DNA of 64,000 nucleotides from CAYZTY01 sp964444665 (GCA_964444665.1 CAYUIE010000006.1:123420-187419); one strand, 5' to 3'; shown: positions 8,901-18,502, numbered from the stretch's first letter. Notes: generated by a model not told the origin, from the sequence alone. Program-made: numbers and translations.

Positions 8901-8930
8901 CAAAAAAAAGAAAAAAGGTGGGGTGCCACC
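8901..8930 (-). terminator. intrinsic terminator after the XRE regulator
   Basis: GGTGG (8917-8921) pairs with CCACC (8926-8930). On the minus strand the stem is followed by a long T-rich run (complement of 8901-8916). It lies just past the stop of the XRE gene. Confidence 0.6.
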
Positions 8931-8946
8931 CGTCTATCTTTCCGCC

Positions 8947-9156
8947 TTATGCCTTATCAGGAATATACTCAATTAAATCACCCGGGCTGCAGTTTAAGGC
9001 TTTGCACAGACTATTCAAAGTGGAAAACCGAACCGCCCTTGCCTTGTTTGTCTTCAGAATCGAGAGATTGTTCACCGCCAGCCCTGTAGCCTCAGCCAGG
9101 TCCTTTAGTTTCATCCGCCGGTCTAAAAGCACATAATCCAATCGAATTTTAATCAT
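8947..9156 (-). CDS. XRE/Cro-type small HTH regulator
   Basis: 69 residues forming one helix-turn-helix domain (KLKDLAEATGLAVNNLSILK), with the usual XRE ending LCKALNCSPGDLIEY. The gene follows the DUF2975 membrane protein by 13 bp and has a strong AAAGGAGG site. Pairs of this kind (DUF2975 plus a YozG-like XRE protein) are common. The HTH protein probably represses its own operon, and direct repeats upstream of the pair could be its operator. Confidence 0.85.
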   Translation of the reverse strand: MIKIRLDYVLLDRRMKLKDLAEATGLAVNNLSILKTNKARAVRFSTLNSLCKALNCSPGDLIEYIPDKA

Positions 9157-9169
9157 TTCTCTTCCTCCT

Positions 9170-9715
9170 TTAGACCAGTGTCTTCGATTCTTCGATTACG
9201 GGCAGCAATCGATGCAATATCATACCAATCCCGACCAGAAGCAGGACTTTTGCCAGAGACGGTCCCAGTAACGGCTGCACTAATAGAATCCGGGCCGACT
9301 CTGACATTTCCGAGATTGCGAGAAGCCTAAAATTTACACACCAGAGGCTGGCGCCGAAGACCTTTACGGCACCGAAGGCCCTTAGAATCACAAAGAAGGC
9401 ATAGATGTAGCACAATTTGTCTGTCATTCGCAGGATAAGACGTGGCTTGGCATCAGGGCGGAGCAAATAATCCAAGAGGCCCCCGACAGCAAAGGCCAGA
9501 AAGCCGGGAATAACAAAGTCGTAAGTAAAGCTATAAGCAATGTAAAGCAAAATATCGATATGCTGTTCATCAGTTTCAGGGACCTCAATTACATTTCTTG
9601 TAACTATCGCAAAAAACCAGACAATCCCTCCTAAAATCAAAAACCAGCCGATGACACGGGCAACAATCCCGTATAGCCGTAAAAGTCGTGAGTTTCTTTC
9701 GATGAATTCATTCAT
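9170..9715 (-). CDS. DUF2975 family membrane protein
   Basis: 181 residues with four hydrophobic segments (near residues 15-40, 60-85, 95-115 and 145-170), matching the DUF2975 architecture. It lies immediately upstream of a small XRE regulator, the usual partner of this family. Its function is unknown. The membrane protein could sequester or signal to the regulator. A clear AAAGGAGG site precedes the ATG. Confidence 0.75.
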   Translation of the reverse strand: MNEFIERNSRLLRLYGIVARVIGWFLILGGIVWFFAIVTRNVIEVPETDEQHIDILLYIAYSFTYDFVIPGFLAFAVGGLLDYLLRPDAKPRLILRMTDKLCYIYAFFVILRAFGAVKVFGASLWCVNFRLLAISEMSESARILLVQPLLGPSLAKVLLLVGIGMILHRLLPVIEESKTLV

Positions 9716-9756
9716 AACTCAAAACCTCCTTTTTATCTTGCTTTATTTAACCTAAC

Positions 9757-9788
9757 ATCGTGTAAATATAAATGATAATCGTGTAATA
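9757..9788 (-). promoter_or_regulatory. candidate operator: tandem ATCGTGTAA repeats upstream of DUF2975/XRE
   Basis: ATCGTGTAA occurs at 9757-9765 and again at 9778-9786. The copies are 21 bp apart, two helical turns, in the AT-rich DNA upstream of the DUF2975 start. Same-face direct repeats in front of an autoregulated XRE operon are a plausible binding site. This is inference from position and spacing only. Confidence 0.4.
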
Positions 9789-9884
9789 TTCAATGAAATT
9801 ATAAGTTTTTTGTGAAATTTTATATGATTTATTATTTTCAACGGCTTGTTTTTTACGTAACTCGATGTGTTAAAAGCAGTTACA

Positions 9885-10625
9885 TTACCACTGAGCCTCA
9901 TGATAAGGGCCGATGTAGCCCTCCTTTTTGGGCTTCGGACGGGCCTTCAGGATGGCCTCTGCAATGGCAATATCGCTTTTCCGGGTAATCTTGATATTGG
10001 ACTGGTCGGTCTGAACAATCGCCACCTCGCGGCCCAGGGCCTCGATAAGCTGTGAATCATCGCTGATTTTGCTTTTATCGAGATTTTTTAGATTGGCGTA
10101 GGCCTCTTTCAACAGCGAGGACTCGAAGACCTGAGGAGTCTGTGCCTCATACAGGCCGGCTCGGTCGACGGTCTGGATTATGGTTTGGTTTTCTACCTTC
10201 TTCAGTGTTGCTACGACCGGACAGGCCAGAATCGCGGCCCCTGTTTTTTCCGCAGCGTTTAGAACCTCATCGAGCCACTCTTTTTTCAGGCAACATCTGA
10301 CGGCATCGTGCACAGCTATAAGTTCAACTTCAGGTTTGATATGTTCCAGGGCGTTTGCGACGGTTTCGAATCGCTCGCTGCCGCCGAAACAAATTTTGAC
10401 GCCGTGAAAGCTCAAATTCGGTCCCCACTTGACCTTTACCAGTTCTTCATCATCAGGCCCGATAGCCAGCAAGACTTGTTTAACGTCGTCGCGGTTGGCA
10501 AATAGTTCGACGCTTCGCATGAAGACCGCCCTGCCCGCTACATCAACGAACGGCTTATTCCTTTTTCCGCCGAACCGGCGGCTCGCACCAGCCGCACAAA
10601 TAATTGCAGCAATACTTTTACTCAC
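9885..10625 (-). CDS. ispD: 2-C-methyl-D-erythritol 4-phosphate cytidylyltransferase
   Basis: 246 residues. The N-terminal nucleotide-binding signature is AAGASRRFGGKRNKPF, followed by VHDAVR (about residues 103-108) and AQTPQVF, the hallmarks of IspD in the MEP isoprenoid pathway. The enzyme joins MEP and CTP to give CDP-ME. The residue pair after VHDAVR is CC where PF is usual, a small deviation outside the main catalytic lysine/arginine set. The start is GTG. It is not fused to IspF. Confidence 0.9.
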   Translation of the reverse strand: MSKSIAAIICAAGASRRFGGKRNKPFVDVAGRAVFMRSVELFANRDDVKQVLLAIGPDDEELVKVKWGPNLSFHGVKICFGGSERFETVANALEHIKPEVELIAVHDAVRCCLKKEWLDEVLNAAEKTGAAILACPVVATLKKVENQTIIQTVDRAGLYEAQTPQVFESSLLKEAYANLKNLDKSKISDDSQLIEALGREVAIVQTDQSNIKITRKSDIAIAEAILKARPKPKKEGYIGPYHEAQW

Positions 10626-10720
10626 AGCTAAAGCCCTGTTTAAACTCTTGCTTCTATATTAACGTATAATCCGTCCTGAAAGCCGAATAAAAAAGTGATT
10701 TATCACTAAAGGGCAAAATA

Positions 10721-11029
10721 CTATTTAGCCTTTAGCTTCTCTATCATCTCGTTCACTTCTTCCTCACCGTCTTTGTAGAACTTCTCTTCGTCGGGTGCAA
10801 GGTGCTTAAGCAGTCTCAAAAATTCACCCGCGTGGACGCGCTCTTCATCGGCGATATCCACCAGAACGTCCTTTGCTAATTCCTCGTCGGTCGACTCAGC
10901 TAACTGCATGTAGAGCTGAACAGCTTCGTATTCAGCCGAGACCATAAATCTTATGCCCCGAATCAACTCGGCTTTCGTGACTTTTCGTTCGGCCTTCATA
11001 CCTGAAAATGGATTTCCAAACTCCGGCAT
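10721..11029 (-). CDS. short ferritin-like/rubrerythrin-family protein
   Basis: 102 residues. Two helices carry diiron-type ligands: AEYEAVQLY (glutamate near residue 35) and DIADEERVHAGEF, a glutamate with ExxH geometry. Only half of a four-helix bundle is present, so an active diiron site would need two subunits, as in encapsulated half-ferritins. There is no encapsulin gene nearby. A role in iron storage or peroxide handling is likely. GGAG precedes the ATG. Confidence 0.75.
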   Translation of the reverse strand: MPEFGNPFSGMKAERKVTKAELIRGIRFMVSAEYEAVQLYMQLAESTDEELAKDVLVDIADEERVHAGEFLRLLKHLAPDEEKFYKDGEEEVNEMIEKLKAK

Positions 11030-11167
11030 AATAAACTCCTTTCCAAACTTTTCCTATCCCGCCGCCCTTTACCTTTGCGTCCAAGGCCGCGCTAAGGGAC
11101 ACATACTATTACAGCAACTTTGCGGACATATCATCGAAATCTCTTCAATTAAGTACAGGATAAACAA

Positions 11168-13390
11168 TCACCGGCCGTTGTCAACACCCGCGGCCAGCAG
11201 CTTCTCCAGCACTTCAGCGCTTTCATCCCCACTTGAGTAATAATTCTGCTTAATAACCTTACCTTCTTTATCAATCAATACCATTGTGGGGAAGCCATTA
11301 ATACCATAGGCTGCCGTTGTCGCTCCCGAAACTATCTTTTTTATTCCCTCAACCTTACAGTCCCCACCTCCGTCCAACGCGACAGGTATCATTTTGCCAT
11401 TCCAATATCTTATGTTCAATTCTTCAATCTCCTGTTCAAATCCCTCTACCGAATTGTACGAATCATCGTGAATGCCGATAATGACCAAGCCTTTGTCGTG
11501 GTACTTCTCATGCAAGTCAATCAACTCCGGCATCATCCTAATGCACGGACCGCACATCCTCCAGAAAACCAGCAAAACAACCTTTCCTCGAAGGCTGGCT
11601 AAATTCATCGGTTTGCCGTTTATCCACCTCTTTATCTGCCGCAATTCCGGTGCCTGTTTTCCAGCCAGATGTATCAGATGGTCTGCCGGTTGGTCAAAAT
11701 CTATCTCCAATTCCCCTTGCCCGGTCTCGATCCTGACCCGCTCTTCTTTATATAGTCTGGTTCCATGCGCCTCTAATCTATACCTGCCGTTCGGAAGAAA
11801 AAACTCAAATTCTCCCTTTTGGCTCACACACGACAGATACGACCTGTCAATCTCGCTACGAATATGGACGTTCGTCCAGTTCATTTTCTGTCTCACATTT
11901 GTTAATTCTGTACTTTTAATTTTACCGTAAACCCTGCTTGCCGGTTCCAGCTTTAGTTCCACCACTTTGTCGAGGTCGCTGGTTTTCACAACCACAAAGC
12001 CGGCCAGTTTATCCTCATAAAGGCCGTACAGCCCGGCGCTTTCCCATCCCCTGTTAAATAATTTCGATTCAGGCAAACGGGCCAGTCCCTTCTCATCACA
12101 AACATATAACTCTTCTTCACTGTTCGGTTCTCTGTCATTAACAAAAACATTCTTATAGATTTTAGCGCCTGGTAATGCCTTCCCGTCCGGCCCAACAACC
12201 TTCAAAACAACCTGTTTAACCGAGGCGCCCGGGCCCAGCAGCTCCTCCAACATCTCAATGTCCCAACAGCCCCCGTAAGGCACTTCAACAACCTTGCCTT
12301 CTTTGTCAATCAGAACCATCGTCGGCCAGCCCTGTATGCCGTAGGCTGCTGTGGTTGCCCCCGAAGCCGTCCGTTTTGTCCCTTCAATCTTACATCTCCC
12401 GCCTCCATCCAGCGCAATAACAAATGGTATCTCTCTGCCATTCCAGTGTTTTTTGCTGAGTTTTTCAATCTCTTCTTTTAATTCCTTCATCGAATTCCAC
12501 GAATCATCGTGGATACCGATGATAACCAGACCTTTATCGTGATACTTCTCGTGCAGGTCAATCAGCCCCGGTACTCCCCCAACGCACGGGCCGCACCATG
12601 TCCCCCAGAAATCCAACAAGACGACCTTGCCGCGAAGGTCTGCCAATTTTATTGGTTCACTGTTTATCCACCCCTTTACCTGCTGCAATTCAGGCGCCTC
12701 TTTTCCAATCAGATGTGCCAGCCGGTCTGCCGGCAGGTCAAAATTTATCTCCAGCTCTTTCTGCCCGGCTTTGACCTCGATATCCTCTTCTTTCTCATAT
12801 AATCTCGTCCCATACGCATCTAACGTATATTTGCCGTCCGGCAAAAGAAACTCAAATTCTCCCCTTTGGCTCGAATATGATAGCGGACTGTCATACGTGC
12901 CATAAAGGTAAACGTACACATTTGTCAATTCCACCTTCTGGCCCAGGTTATTCAGTTCTTTGCTGTCCAGTTTGCCATAAACCCGGCACACCGGCGTCAG
13001 CTTCAACTCCACCTTTTTGTTGAGGTCATCTGCGCTGACTTTCACAAAACCGGCAAGTTCATCCTCGTAAAGTCCATAAAGTACGAGACCCTCCTTTCGT
13101 TGCCACTTGGAATGAAATACTTCGTCCTCAGGCAAACAGATTATGCCTTTCTTATCGCAGACATATTCCTTGTCATCGCTTCTCCGCAGCTTATCATCTA
13201 CTGAATAGCGTCGATAGATTTTGGCGCCTACTAATGCTTCCCCGCTCGATCCAACGACCTTTAGAACAATCTGATTACGCCGCGAAGTATAAGGAGTGTA
13301 ATAAGAAATCACTACACCACAGAGCAGCAGCAGGACTGCAATAATAATTAACTTCCTGCTCCATGAATATGATTGGCTTTTTGATACCAT
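11168..13390 (-). CDS. membrane-anchored protein with two tandem TlpA-like thioredoxin modules
   Basis: 740 residues. A single N-terminal anchor (residues ~12-30) is followed by two units of about 344 residues. Each starts with a carboxypeptidase-regulatory-like beta domain (VLKVVG..G.AL.GAKIY) and continues into a TlpA/AhpC-type thioredoxin with a CGPC active site, at about 269-272 and 613-616. Both sites are intact. The second is in the context FWRMCGPC in place of FWGTWCGPC, one residue shorter, with Arg-Met before the first cysteine. The protein should act outside the cytoplasmic membrane as a thiol-disulfide reductant. The in-gene duplication is clear, and the substrate is unknown. Confidence 0.8.
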   Translation of the reverse strand: MVSKSQSYSWSRKLIIIAVLLLLCGVVISYYTPYTSRRNQIVLKVVGSSGEALVGAKIYRRYSVDDKLRRSDDKEYVCDKKGIICLPEDEVFHSKWQRKEGLVLYGLYEDELAGFVKVSADDLNKKVELKLTPVCRVYGKLDSKELNNLGQKVELTNVYVYLYGTYDSPLSYSSQRGEFEFLLPDGKYTLDAYGTRLYEKEEDIEVKAGQKELEINFDLPADRLAHLIGKEAPELQQVKGWINSEPIKLADLRGKVVLLDFWGTWCGPCVGGVPGLIDLHEKYHDKGLVIIGIHDDSWNSMKELKEEIEKLSKKHWNGREIPFVIALDGGGRCKIEGTKRTASGATTAAYGIQGWPTMVLIDKEGKVVEVPYGGCWDIEMLEELLGPGASVKQVVLKVVGPDGKALPGAKIYKNVFVNDREPNSEEELYVCDEKGLARLPESKLFNRGWESAGLYGLYEDKLAGFVVVKTSDLDKVVELKLEPASRVYGKIKSTELTNVRQKMNWTNVHIRSEIDRSYLSCVSQKGEFEFFLPNGRYRLEAHGTRLYKEERVRIETGQGELEIDFDQPADHLIHLAGKQAPELRQIKRWINGKPMNLASLRGKVVLLVFWRMCGPCIRMMPELIDLHEKYHDKGLVIIGIHDDSYNSVEGFEQEIEELNIRYWNGKMIPVALDGGGDCKVEGIKKIVSGATTAAYGINGFPTMVLIDKEGKVIKQNYYSSGDESAEVLEKLLAAGVDNGR

Positions 13391-13473
13391 AATTTAGGCC
13401 CCTGCCTGATACAAAACAATTTGTGCATCTGCCGGTACTTTTATGCCATTACAAACACCGACAGCAGAAACGC

Positions 13474-14016
13474 CTAAAATTCTATTCCTTGCCTGGCCTT
13501 AACACCATTGTCAAACGGATGCTTGACGTTCTTCATTTCCGTAACAAGGTCGGCCGCAGCAATCAATTCTTCTGTTGCGCCTCGGCCGGTCAGGACAATC
13601 TCCACGCGCGTGTCTCGTTTTTTAATGAGTTTTTCGATGTCCTCAAACTCAGCCAGACCACTCGAGAGACAAAATACAATCTCATCGAGTATTAACACAT
13701 CATAAAACCTTTTCTCTGCCGTTTCCGCCAACTGTTCAAGGGCCCGGCCAATCGCGGCCCTCATATCAGCAACCGCTTCGGAGTCCTCGAAGGATTTAGC
13801 CATATCCCAGGGCAAATCCAGCGCCTCAACTCTTATCCGCACAGCCCCTAATTTCAGGGCGAATCGCTCGCCTATATCAAGTTCCGGCGGTTTTAGAAAC
13901 TGGTAAATCAGGACCTTATTGTTCTGGCCGGCCGCACGCAGCGCCAGGCCGAATGCTGCTGTGCTCTTGCCCTTGCCGTCACCTGTATAAACCTGCACAA
14001 GGCCTTTTTCAAGCAT
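13474..14016 (-). CDS. cobO: cob(I)yrinic acid a,c-diamide adenosyltransferase (CobO/BtuR type)
   Basis: 180 residues. The P-loop is YTGDGKGKSTAAFG at residues ~9-22, and DVLILDEI is the matching acidic strand, as in the CobA/CobO/BtuR family, which transfers the 5'-deoxyadenosyl group of ATP to the cobalt of corrinoids. The product would supply adenosylcobalamin. No other corrin genes are nearby, so this may be a salvage enzyme. Confidence 0.9.
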   Translation of the reverse strand: MLEKGLVQVYTGDGKGKSTAAFGLALRAAGQNNKVLIYQFLKPPELDIGERFALKLGAVRIRVEALDLPWDMAKSFEDSEAVADMRAAIGRALEQLAETAEKRFYDVLILDEIVFCLSSGLAEFEDIEKLIKKRDTRVEIVLTGRGATEELIAAADLVTEMKNVKHPFDNGVKARQGIEF

Positions 14017-14192
14017 AGCCGTATATTAGCCAGGCATTCTTCATTATTCAACCCCGATTAATCGGGGCTGGCAATTCCTCAACAAAAATAATATAATCCG
14101 AGAAATCAAAAGGCCGGTTCTTCACATTGCTTAATTGAACAAGGATGTAAAGAATATAACTAAACTACCACTGTTTGCGAAAGGAGATGCGA

Positions 14193-14612
14193 ATGCGTGG
14201 ATTAAAAATTTGTCTGTGGATAGCCGCTATAGGATGTCTGCTGAGTGTAATTGGAATGATTCTGCCCTTCTCAACATGGGAATCTATTGCCAAATTCTTT
14301 GGTATGGAATTACTTCCAACCTCACCGCCGGTCCTCTATGTATTACGCGTAATGTCGGCCACATACGCTGTGGTGGGCGTGTTTTTTATCATTCTTGCCC
14401 TCCAACCAATGGATTACGGTATTATGGTGCCTTTCTCGGGCCTGGGTGCGTTTGTCATAGGCAATGTCTGTATGATAACGGGATTCGTAGAGAAAATGCC
14501 TAACTTATGGTTTCTTGGCGATGGCTTAAGCTGCATGGTGATTGGCCTTTTGATACTTATGTTCTGGCAAAAGGCACAAAAGGCAAACTCTGAAAAACCG
14601 ACAACGTCATAA
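14193..14612 (+). CDS. small four-helix membrane protein of unknown function
   Basis: 139 residues from ATG 14193, which has AAGGAG 6 bp upstream. An upstream TTG frame start (14175) would include that site and is less likely. Four hydrophobic segments: ICLWIAAIGCLLSVIGMIL, a central pair around VVGVFFIILALQ and GAFVIGNVCMITG, and VIGLLILMFW. No known domain is recognisable. It stands alone between divergent cobO and the convergent PEP-CTERM gene. Confidence 0.7.
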   Translation: MRGLKICLWIAAIGCLLSVIGMILPFSTWESIAKFFGMELLPTSPPVLYVLRVMSATYAVVGVFFIILALQPMDYGIMVPFSGLGAFVIGNVCMITGFVEKMPNLWFLGDGLSCMVIGLLILMFWQKAQKANSEKPTTS

Positions 14613-14705
14613 TAAACAGTTAAGATGTGCTGCCCCGACGAGTCGGGGTAAGCAGGAAAAGGGAAGTGTTCCTCAAAGAGTCTCTTGTTTTGTAAAGCCC
14701 GGCAT

Positions 14706-15818
14706 TTACGCCCTGCGTTTGCGCAGTAGCCAACAGCCGCCAAGGCCCAAAAGGCAAATCGTCGTCGGCTCAGGAATAGTGGCTATCCAGGCTTCAGTCT
14801 GGCCGCTTGGATTTATGCCATAGCCGACAAGCGTCAGGCCGTCGTCTGATATACCGTTGCACGATTCAAGCGCCCAGCCGGTCAAGTCGATTCCGAGGCC
14901 GGTCAGCACATCGGAAACGCTTTGCATACCGAAAACAGAATCCCAGATAAACGCGTCCCTGCCTGAAACAGAATAACCTTCTCCCACAATAATCGACCCG
15001 TCCGCCGAGACAGCGAGCGCATCGCTGCCGTCTCCGCCGTTCAGATACCCCAGTCCGGCCATAAGGTCGCCCTCCCAGCGAAACGCCTCCAAATCGGGGT
15101 CATTATAATCACCGGCTCCAACGATTACCAAACCGTTCGCTGAGATAGCGCGTACTCGGCTGCTGGACCCACCGGACAGATATCCTAACGGGGTCATTAC
15201 ACCGCCTTCCCACCGAAACGCCTGCATATATGCTTTGTCAGAGCCACTGTTACCAGCAACTACCAAGCCGTCGGCGGACACACCCCATGCCTCGCTTGCA
15301 ACCGCTCCGGGCAGAACACTCAACGGGGTCATTACACCGCTTTCCCAACGAAATGCCTCTATGGGATAAAGACTCTCGCTCACACCAACCACTACGGAGC
15401 CGTTATCGGAAACATCTGTAGCCCAGCTATTCCCACCGAGTGTTCCAAGACCGCTCATAGTACCACCCTGCCGGCGGAACGCCTCCCACACCGCACCGGT
15501 CGTACTTACTCCCACGACTACGGAGCCGTCAGCGGATGTACTCCACGCCTCACTCGCAACTCCTCCGGCCAGATAACCCAACGGAGTCATTGTTCCACCT
15601 TCCCAGCTAAACGCCTGAACATACTGCGGGTCCGGCCCGCTGCGTCCGACAACTACCGACCCATCGGCGGAAACACCGGATGCCTCGGTGTAGACTCCAC
15701 CGGCCAGATGACCAAGGCCCTGGAAGCTGATTAGCTGTGCCAATGAAGGATTGGCAAGACCGGCTATGGTTAATGAAATTACGACAAGTCTGATTCTCGA
15801 AGGATATGATAGCTTCAT
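14706..15818 (-). CDS. HAF-repeat PEP-CTERM exported protein
   Basis: 370 residues. It has an N-terminal signal peptide (LVVISLTIAGLANPSLAQ) and about seven beta repeats of the type GVSADGSVVVG...EAFRWEGG, the HAF family of extracellular repeats. The C-terminus is a PEP-CTERM sorting signal: PEP, a hydrophobic stretch, then RKRRA. Such proteins are recognised by an exosortase and retained at or released from the cell surface. No exosortase gene lies in the window. A GGAG site precedes the ATG. Confidence 0.9.
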   Translation of the reverse strand: MKLSYPSRIRLVVISLTIAGLANPSLAQLISFQGLGHLAGGVYTEASGVSADGSVVVGRSGPDPQYVQAFSWEGGTMTPLGYLAGGVASEAWSTSADGSVVVGVSTTGAVWEAFRRQGGTMSGLGTLGGNSWATDVSDNGSVVVGVSESLYPIEAFRWESGVMTPLSVLPGAVASEAWGVSADGLVVAGNSGSDKAYMQAFRWEGGVMTPLGYLSGGSSSRVRAISANGLVIVGAGDYNDPDLEAFRWEGDLMAGLGYLNGGDGSDALAVSADGSIIVGEGYSVSGRDAFIWDSVFGMQSVSDVLTGLGIDLTGWALESCNGISDDGLTLVGYGINPSGQTEAWIATIPEPTTICLLGLGGCWLLRKRRA

Positions 15819-16276
15819 CTTTCTATATCTCCTGAAACAGTTCCCTTGGTTACACTGAAAGAAGAGTCTTCAAAAACATTGAATGAGTAGAAAAACACTT
15901 ACGAAAAAAACAGGAATCGGCGTGTTTTCCTCTAACTCCCCCTCTCCATCTTATGAACCAAACATTATAACACAGATTCGCCCATATTTCAAGAGCAAAA
16001 ATGCAGAATTCAGCAATTCTTTGCCTTTTTTTTGGTATAACTTTCTTAAAACTCCTCATTTTTTGCTGAAAAGCCGTATTACTCACCAAAAAGCCAATAG
16101 CCCCAAAAGTTATATCTGACCTGTCGTACGGTTTCAGTAATGAGAGATTGAACGCTTGCTTATTACTCTTTTCCGGCAAAAGGTAAATCGAGCCGCTTGA
16201 CAAAATTGAATAGTACGACTAATCATAGCTTAACGCAGGTAACCGGCAGACAGGTACTTCTACAAGAGGTGAACCT
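15819..16276. other. intergenic gap without recognisable gene
   Basis: AT-rich spacer between two divergently read genes. One antisense frame of 117 codons is present but its composition is not protein-like. A TTGACA at 16197 lies upstream of the aldo/keto reductase without a good -10 partner. Confidence 0.5.
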
Positions 16277-17260
16277 ATGCAATACAGTCAGTTAGGACGC
16301 ACGGGCTGGAAAGTTTCCGCCGTAAGCTTTGGCGGCTGGGCAATTGGTGGAACGTGGGGGCCGGTCGAAGACAGCGAATCAATGAAGGCGCTGCACCGGG
16401 CTATTGAGCTTGGCGTTAATTTCTTCGATACCGCCGACGTTTACGGCGACGGCCATAGCGAACAACTGCTTGCGCAACTGCGCAAAGAGAGCAGTGAAAC
16501 CATATACATCGCCACCAAAGCAGGGCGAAGATTAAATCCACACACCGCGCAGGGCTATAATCGCGAAAACCTCACGGCCTTCGTGGAGCGAAATCTAAAG
16601 AATCTGAAGACTGACACAATTGACTTGCTGCAGCTGCACTGCCCGCCCGCGAAAGTTTACGATATGCCGGAGGTTTTTGGAATCCTTGATGAAATGGTCG
16701 AAGCCGGCAAAATCCGCTATTATGGCGTAAGCGTCGAAAAAATCGAAGAGGCGCTCAAGGCAATAGAATATCCCAACGTGCAAACCGTACAAATTATCTT
16801 TAATATGTTTCGGCACCGGCCGGCCGAGATTTTGTTCGAGCAGGCAAAAAAACGTAAAGTCGGCATTCTGGCGCGCGTGCCGCTGGCTTCCGGGATGCTC
16901 ACGGGAAAACTAAAACCGGATACCGCCTTTGCGCCCGACGACCATCGGACCTTTAATCGGCTCGGCCAGGCCTTCGACCGCGGCGAAACCTTCTCAGGTG
17001 TCGATTATCAAATCGGCCTGCAGGCCGTTGAAGAGCTAAAAGAAGTCTGTCCTGCCGAAACGACTATGGCTCAGTTCGCACTGCGATGGATTTTAATGTT
17101 CGATGCCGTAACCTGCGCCATCCCCGGCGCCAAGCGCCCCTCGCAGGTCGAACAAAACTGCGCCGCGGCAGACCTGCCGACTCTTTCCAGCGAGACTATG
17201 GCTAAGGTGCGCACAATCTACGACCGCCATATCCGTGAATTAGTACACCACTGCTGGTAA
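16277..17260 (+). CDS. aldo/keto reductase
   Basis: 327 residues. The family opening LGRTGWKVSAVSFGGWAIGG is followed by FDTADVYGDG (catalytic Asp and Tyr at about residues 54 and 59), the lysine in ATKAGRR and the histidine of LLQLHCP. Together these give the complete AKR tetrad in a TIM barrel that uses NADPH. The substrate is not predictable. AGAGGTG precedes the ATG. It is followed by glycerate kinase on the same strand after about 70 bp. Confidence 0.9.
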   Translation: MQYSQLGRTGWKVSAVSFGGWAIGGTWGPVEDSESMKALHRAIELGVNFFDTADVYGDGHSEQLLAQLRKESSETIYIATKAGRRLNPHTAQGYNRENLTAFVERNLKNLKTDTIDLLQLHCPPAKVYDMPEVFGILDEMVEAGKIRYYGVSVEKIEEALKAIEYPNVQTVQIIFNMFRHRPAEILFEQAKKRKVGILARVPLASGMLTGKLKPDTAFAPDDHRTFNRLGQAFDRGETFSGVDYQIGLQAVEELKEVCPAETTMAQFALRWILMFDAVTCAIPGAKRPSQVEQNCAAADLPTLSSETMAKVRTIYDRHIRELVHHCW

Positions 17261-17332
17261 ACTTAACTTCAACCGACTAAAATGATTCCGCATACTTATC
17301 GCTTAGTTTTAATTAACCGAGATTAAGGTGAT

Positions 17333-18457
17333 ATGAAGATAGTCATCGCAATGGACTCATTTAAAGGCAGCTTAACAGCACAGGAGGCCTGCCGGATTGT
17401 GGCTAAGGGATTCGTATCCGTTCTGCCTGATTTAGAGATTGTGGCCCGACCGATGGCGGACGGCGGTGAAGGTACGGCACAAACTATGATTGCGGCTCGC
17501 GGCGGCAAGTGGATAGCGGCCACGGTTACAGGCCCGCTGCCGGGGATGCGCGTCGAAGCAGGCTTCGCATTCTTTGAAGATAACCAGACGGCTCTCGTGG
17601 AAATGGCGACAGCAAGCGGAATGCAATTGCTCTCGGCCGAGCAATTGAATCCATTGAAAACGACAACTTACGGCACGGGCCAACTGATTAAGGCCGCTGC
17701 CGATTACGGCGCAAAGCGGATATTGCTGGCGGTCGGCGGAAGTGCAACGGTAGACGGCGGTGTGGGAGCAGCAATGGCTCTCGGATGGCGTTTCCTCGAC
17801 GAAGATGGTCATCACCTCGGACTTGGAGGCGGCGAAATTGAGCGCATCTGTAAAATAATCAAGCCGGAAGGATTAAACCTGCCGGAAATATGTGTTCTTT
17901 GCGATGTAAACAATCCACTCTGCGGCAGTAATGGCGCGGCAAGGATTTTTGCCCCGCAAAAGGGCGCGACGCCTGAAATGGTCGAGCGACTTGAAGAAGG
18001 ACTGAGACATTTAGCGAACCTGGTCAGCGAGCAACTCGGTTTTGATATTGCGAATATGCCGGGCGGCGGTGCGGCGGGAGGTCTTGCCGCTGGTGCGGCA
18101 GCCTTTATGAATGCCTCGCTTGTGCCTGGAATAGAAACTGTTATCGAAGCGAGCGGTTTGCGAGAGGATATTAAGGATGCCGACTGGGTGATTACCGGCG
18201 AGGGAAAATTCGATAAACAGTCGCTGCACGGCAAGGTCGTTTCCGGAATTGCCGAACTGGCAAACGAAACACAGGTAAAAGTAGGAGTAATAGCGGGCAG
18301 TATGGAACTGGACGATGAGCAATGGCAACAATTGGGAATCGCCGACGTGGCTGTCATTCGCACAAGGCAAATGAGCCTGGATTATGCGATTAATCATTGC
18401 AAAGAATTGTTGTGTAAAAAAGCCGAGGAATTCGCCCGAAGGCATTTCGCGCCCTAA
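17333..18457 (+). CDS. glycerate kinase (GarK/GlxK family)
   Basis: 374 residues. MKIVIAMDSFKGSLTA at the N-terminus, RPMADGGEGT near residue 41 and VGGSATVDGGVGAA near 127 are the signatures of the two-domain glycerate kinase family. This family phosphorylates D-glycerate to 2-phosphoglycerate (some members to 3-phosphoglycerate). AAGGTG precedes the ATG. It may act with the neighbouring oxidoreductase in hydroxy-acid breakdown, which is inference from proximity. Confidence 0.92.
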   Translation: MKIVIAMDSFKGSLTAQEACRIVAKGFVSVLPDLEIVARPMADGGEGTAQTMIAARGGKWIAATVTGPLPGMRVEAGFAFFEDNQTALVEMATASGMQLLSAEQLNPLKTTTYGTGQLIKAAADYGAKRILLAVGGSATVDGGVGAAMALGWRFLDEDGHHLGLGGGEIERICKIIKPEGLNLPEICVLCDVNNPLCGSNGAARIFAPQKGATPEMVERLEEGLRHLANLVSEQLGFDIANMPGGGAAGGLAAGAAAFMNASLVPGIETVIEASGLREDIKDADWVITGEGKFDKQSLHGKVVSGIAELANETQVKVGVIAGSMELDDEQWQQLGIADVAVIRTRQMSLDYAINHCKELLCKKAEEFARRHFAP

Positions 18458-18502
18458 TTGTAAACCGCATCGCATTTTTCTTAAATTCTGCTTCGGAGAT
18501 TA

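Noticed and set aside
10721..11029. Encapsulin cargo ferritin
   Set aside because: The domain type would fit, but no encapsulin shell gene is in the window and no cargo-loading tail is visible.
15850..16203. 117-codon minus-strand frame upstream of the PEP-CTERM gene
   Set aside because: Composition is not protein-like, no ribosome-binding site, and it lies in an AT-rich spacer.
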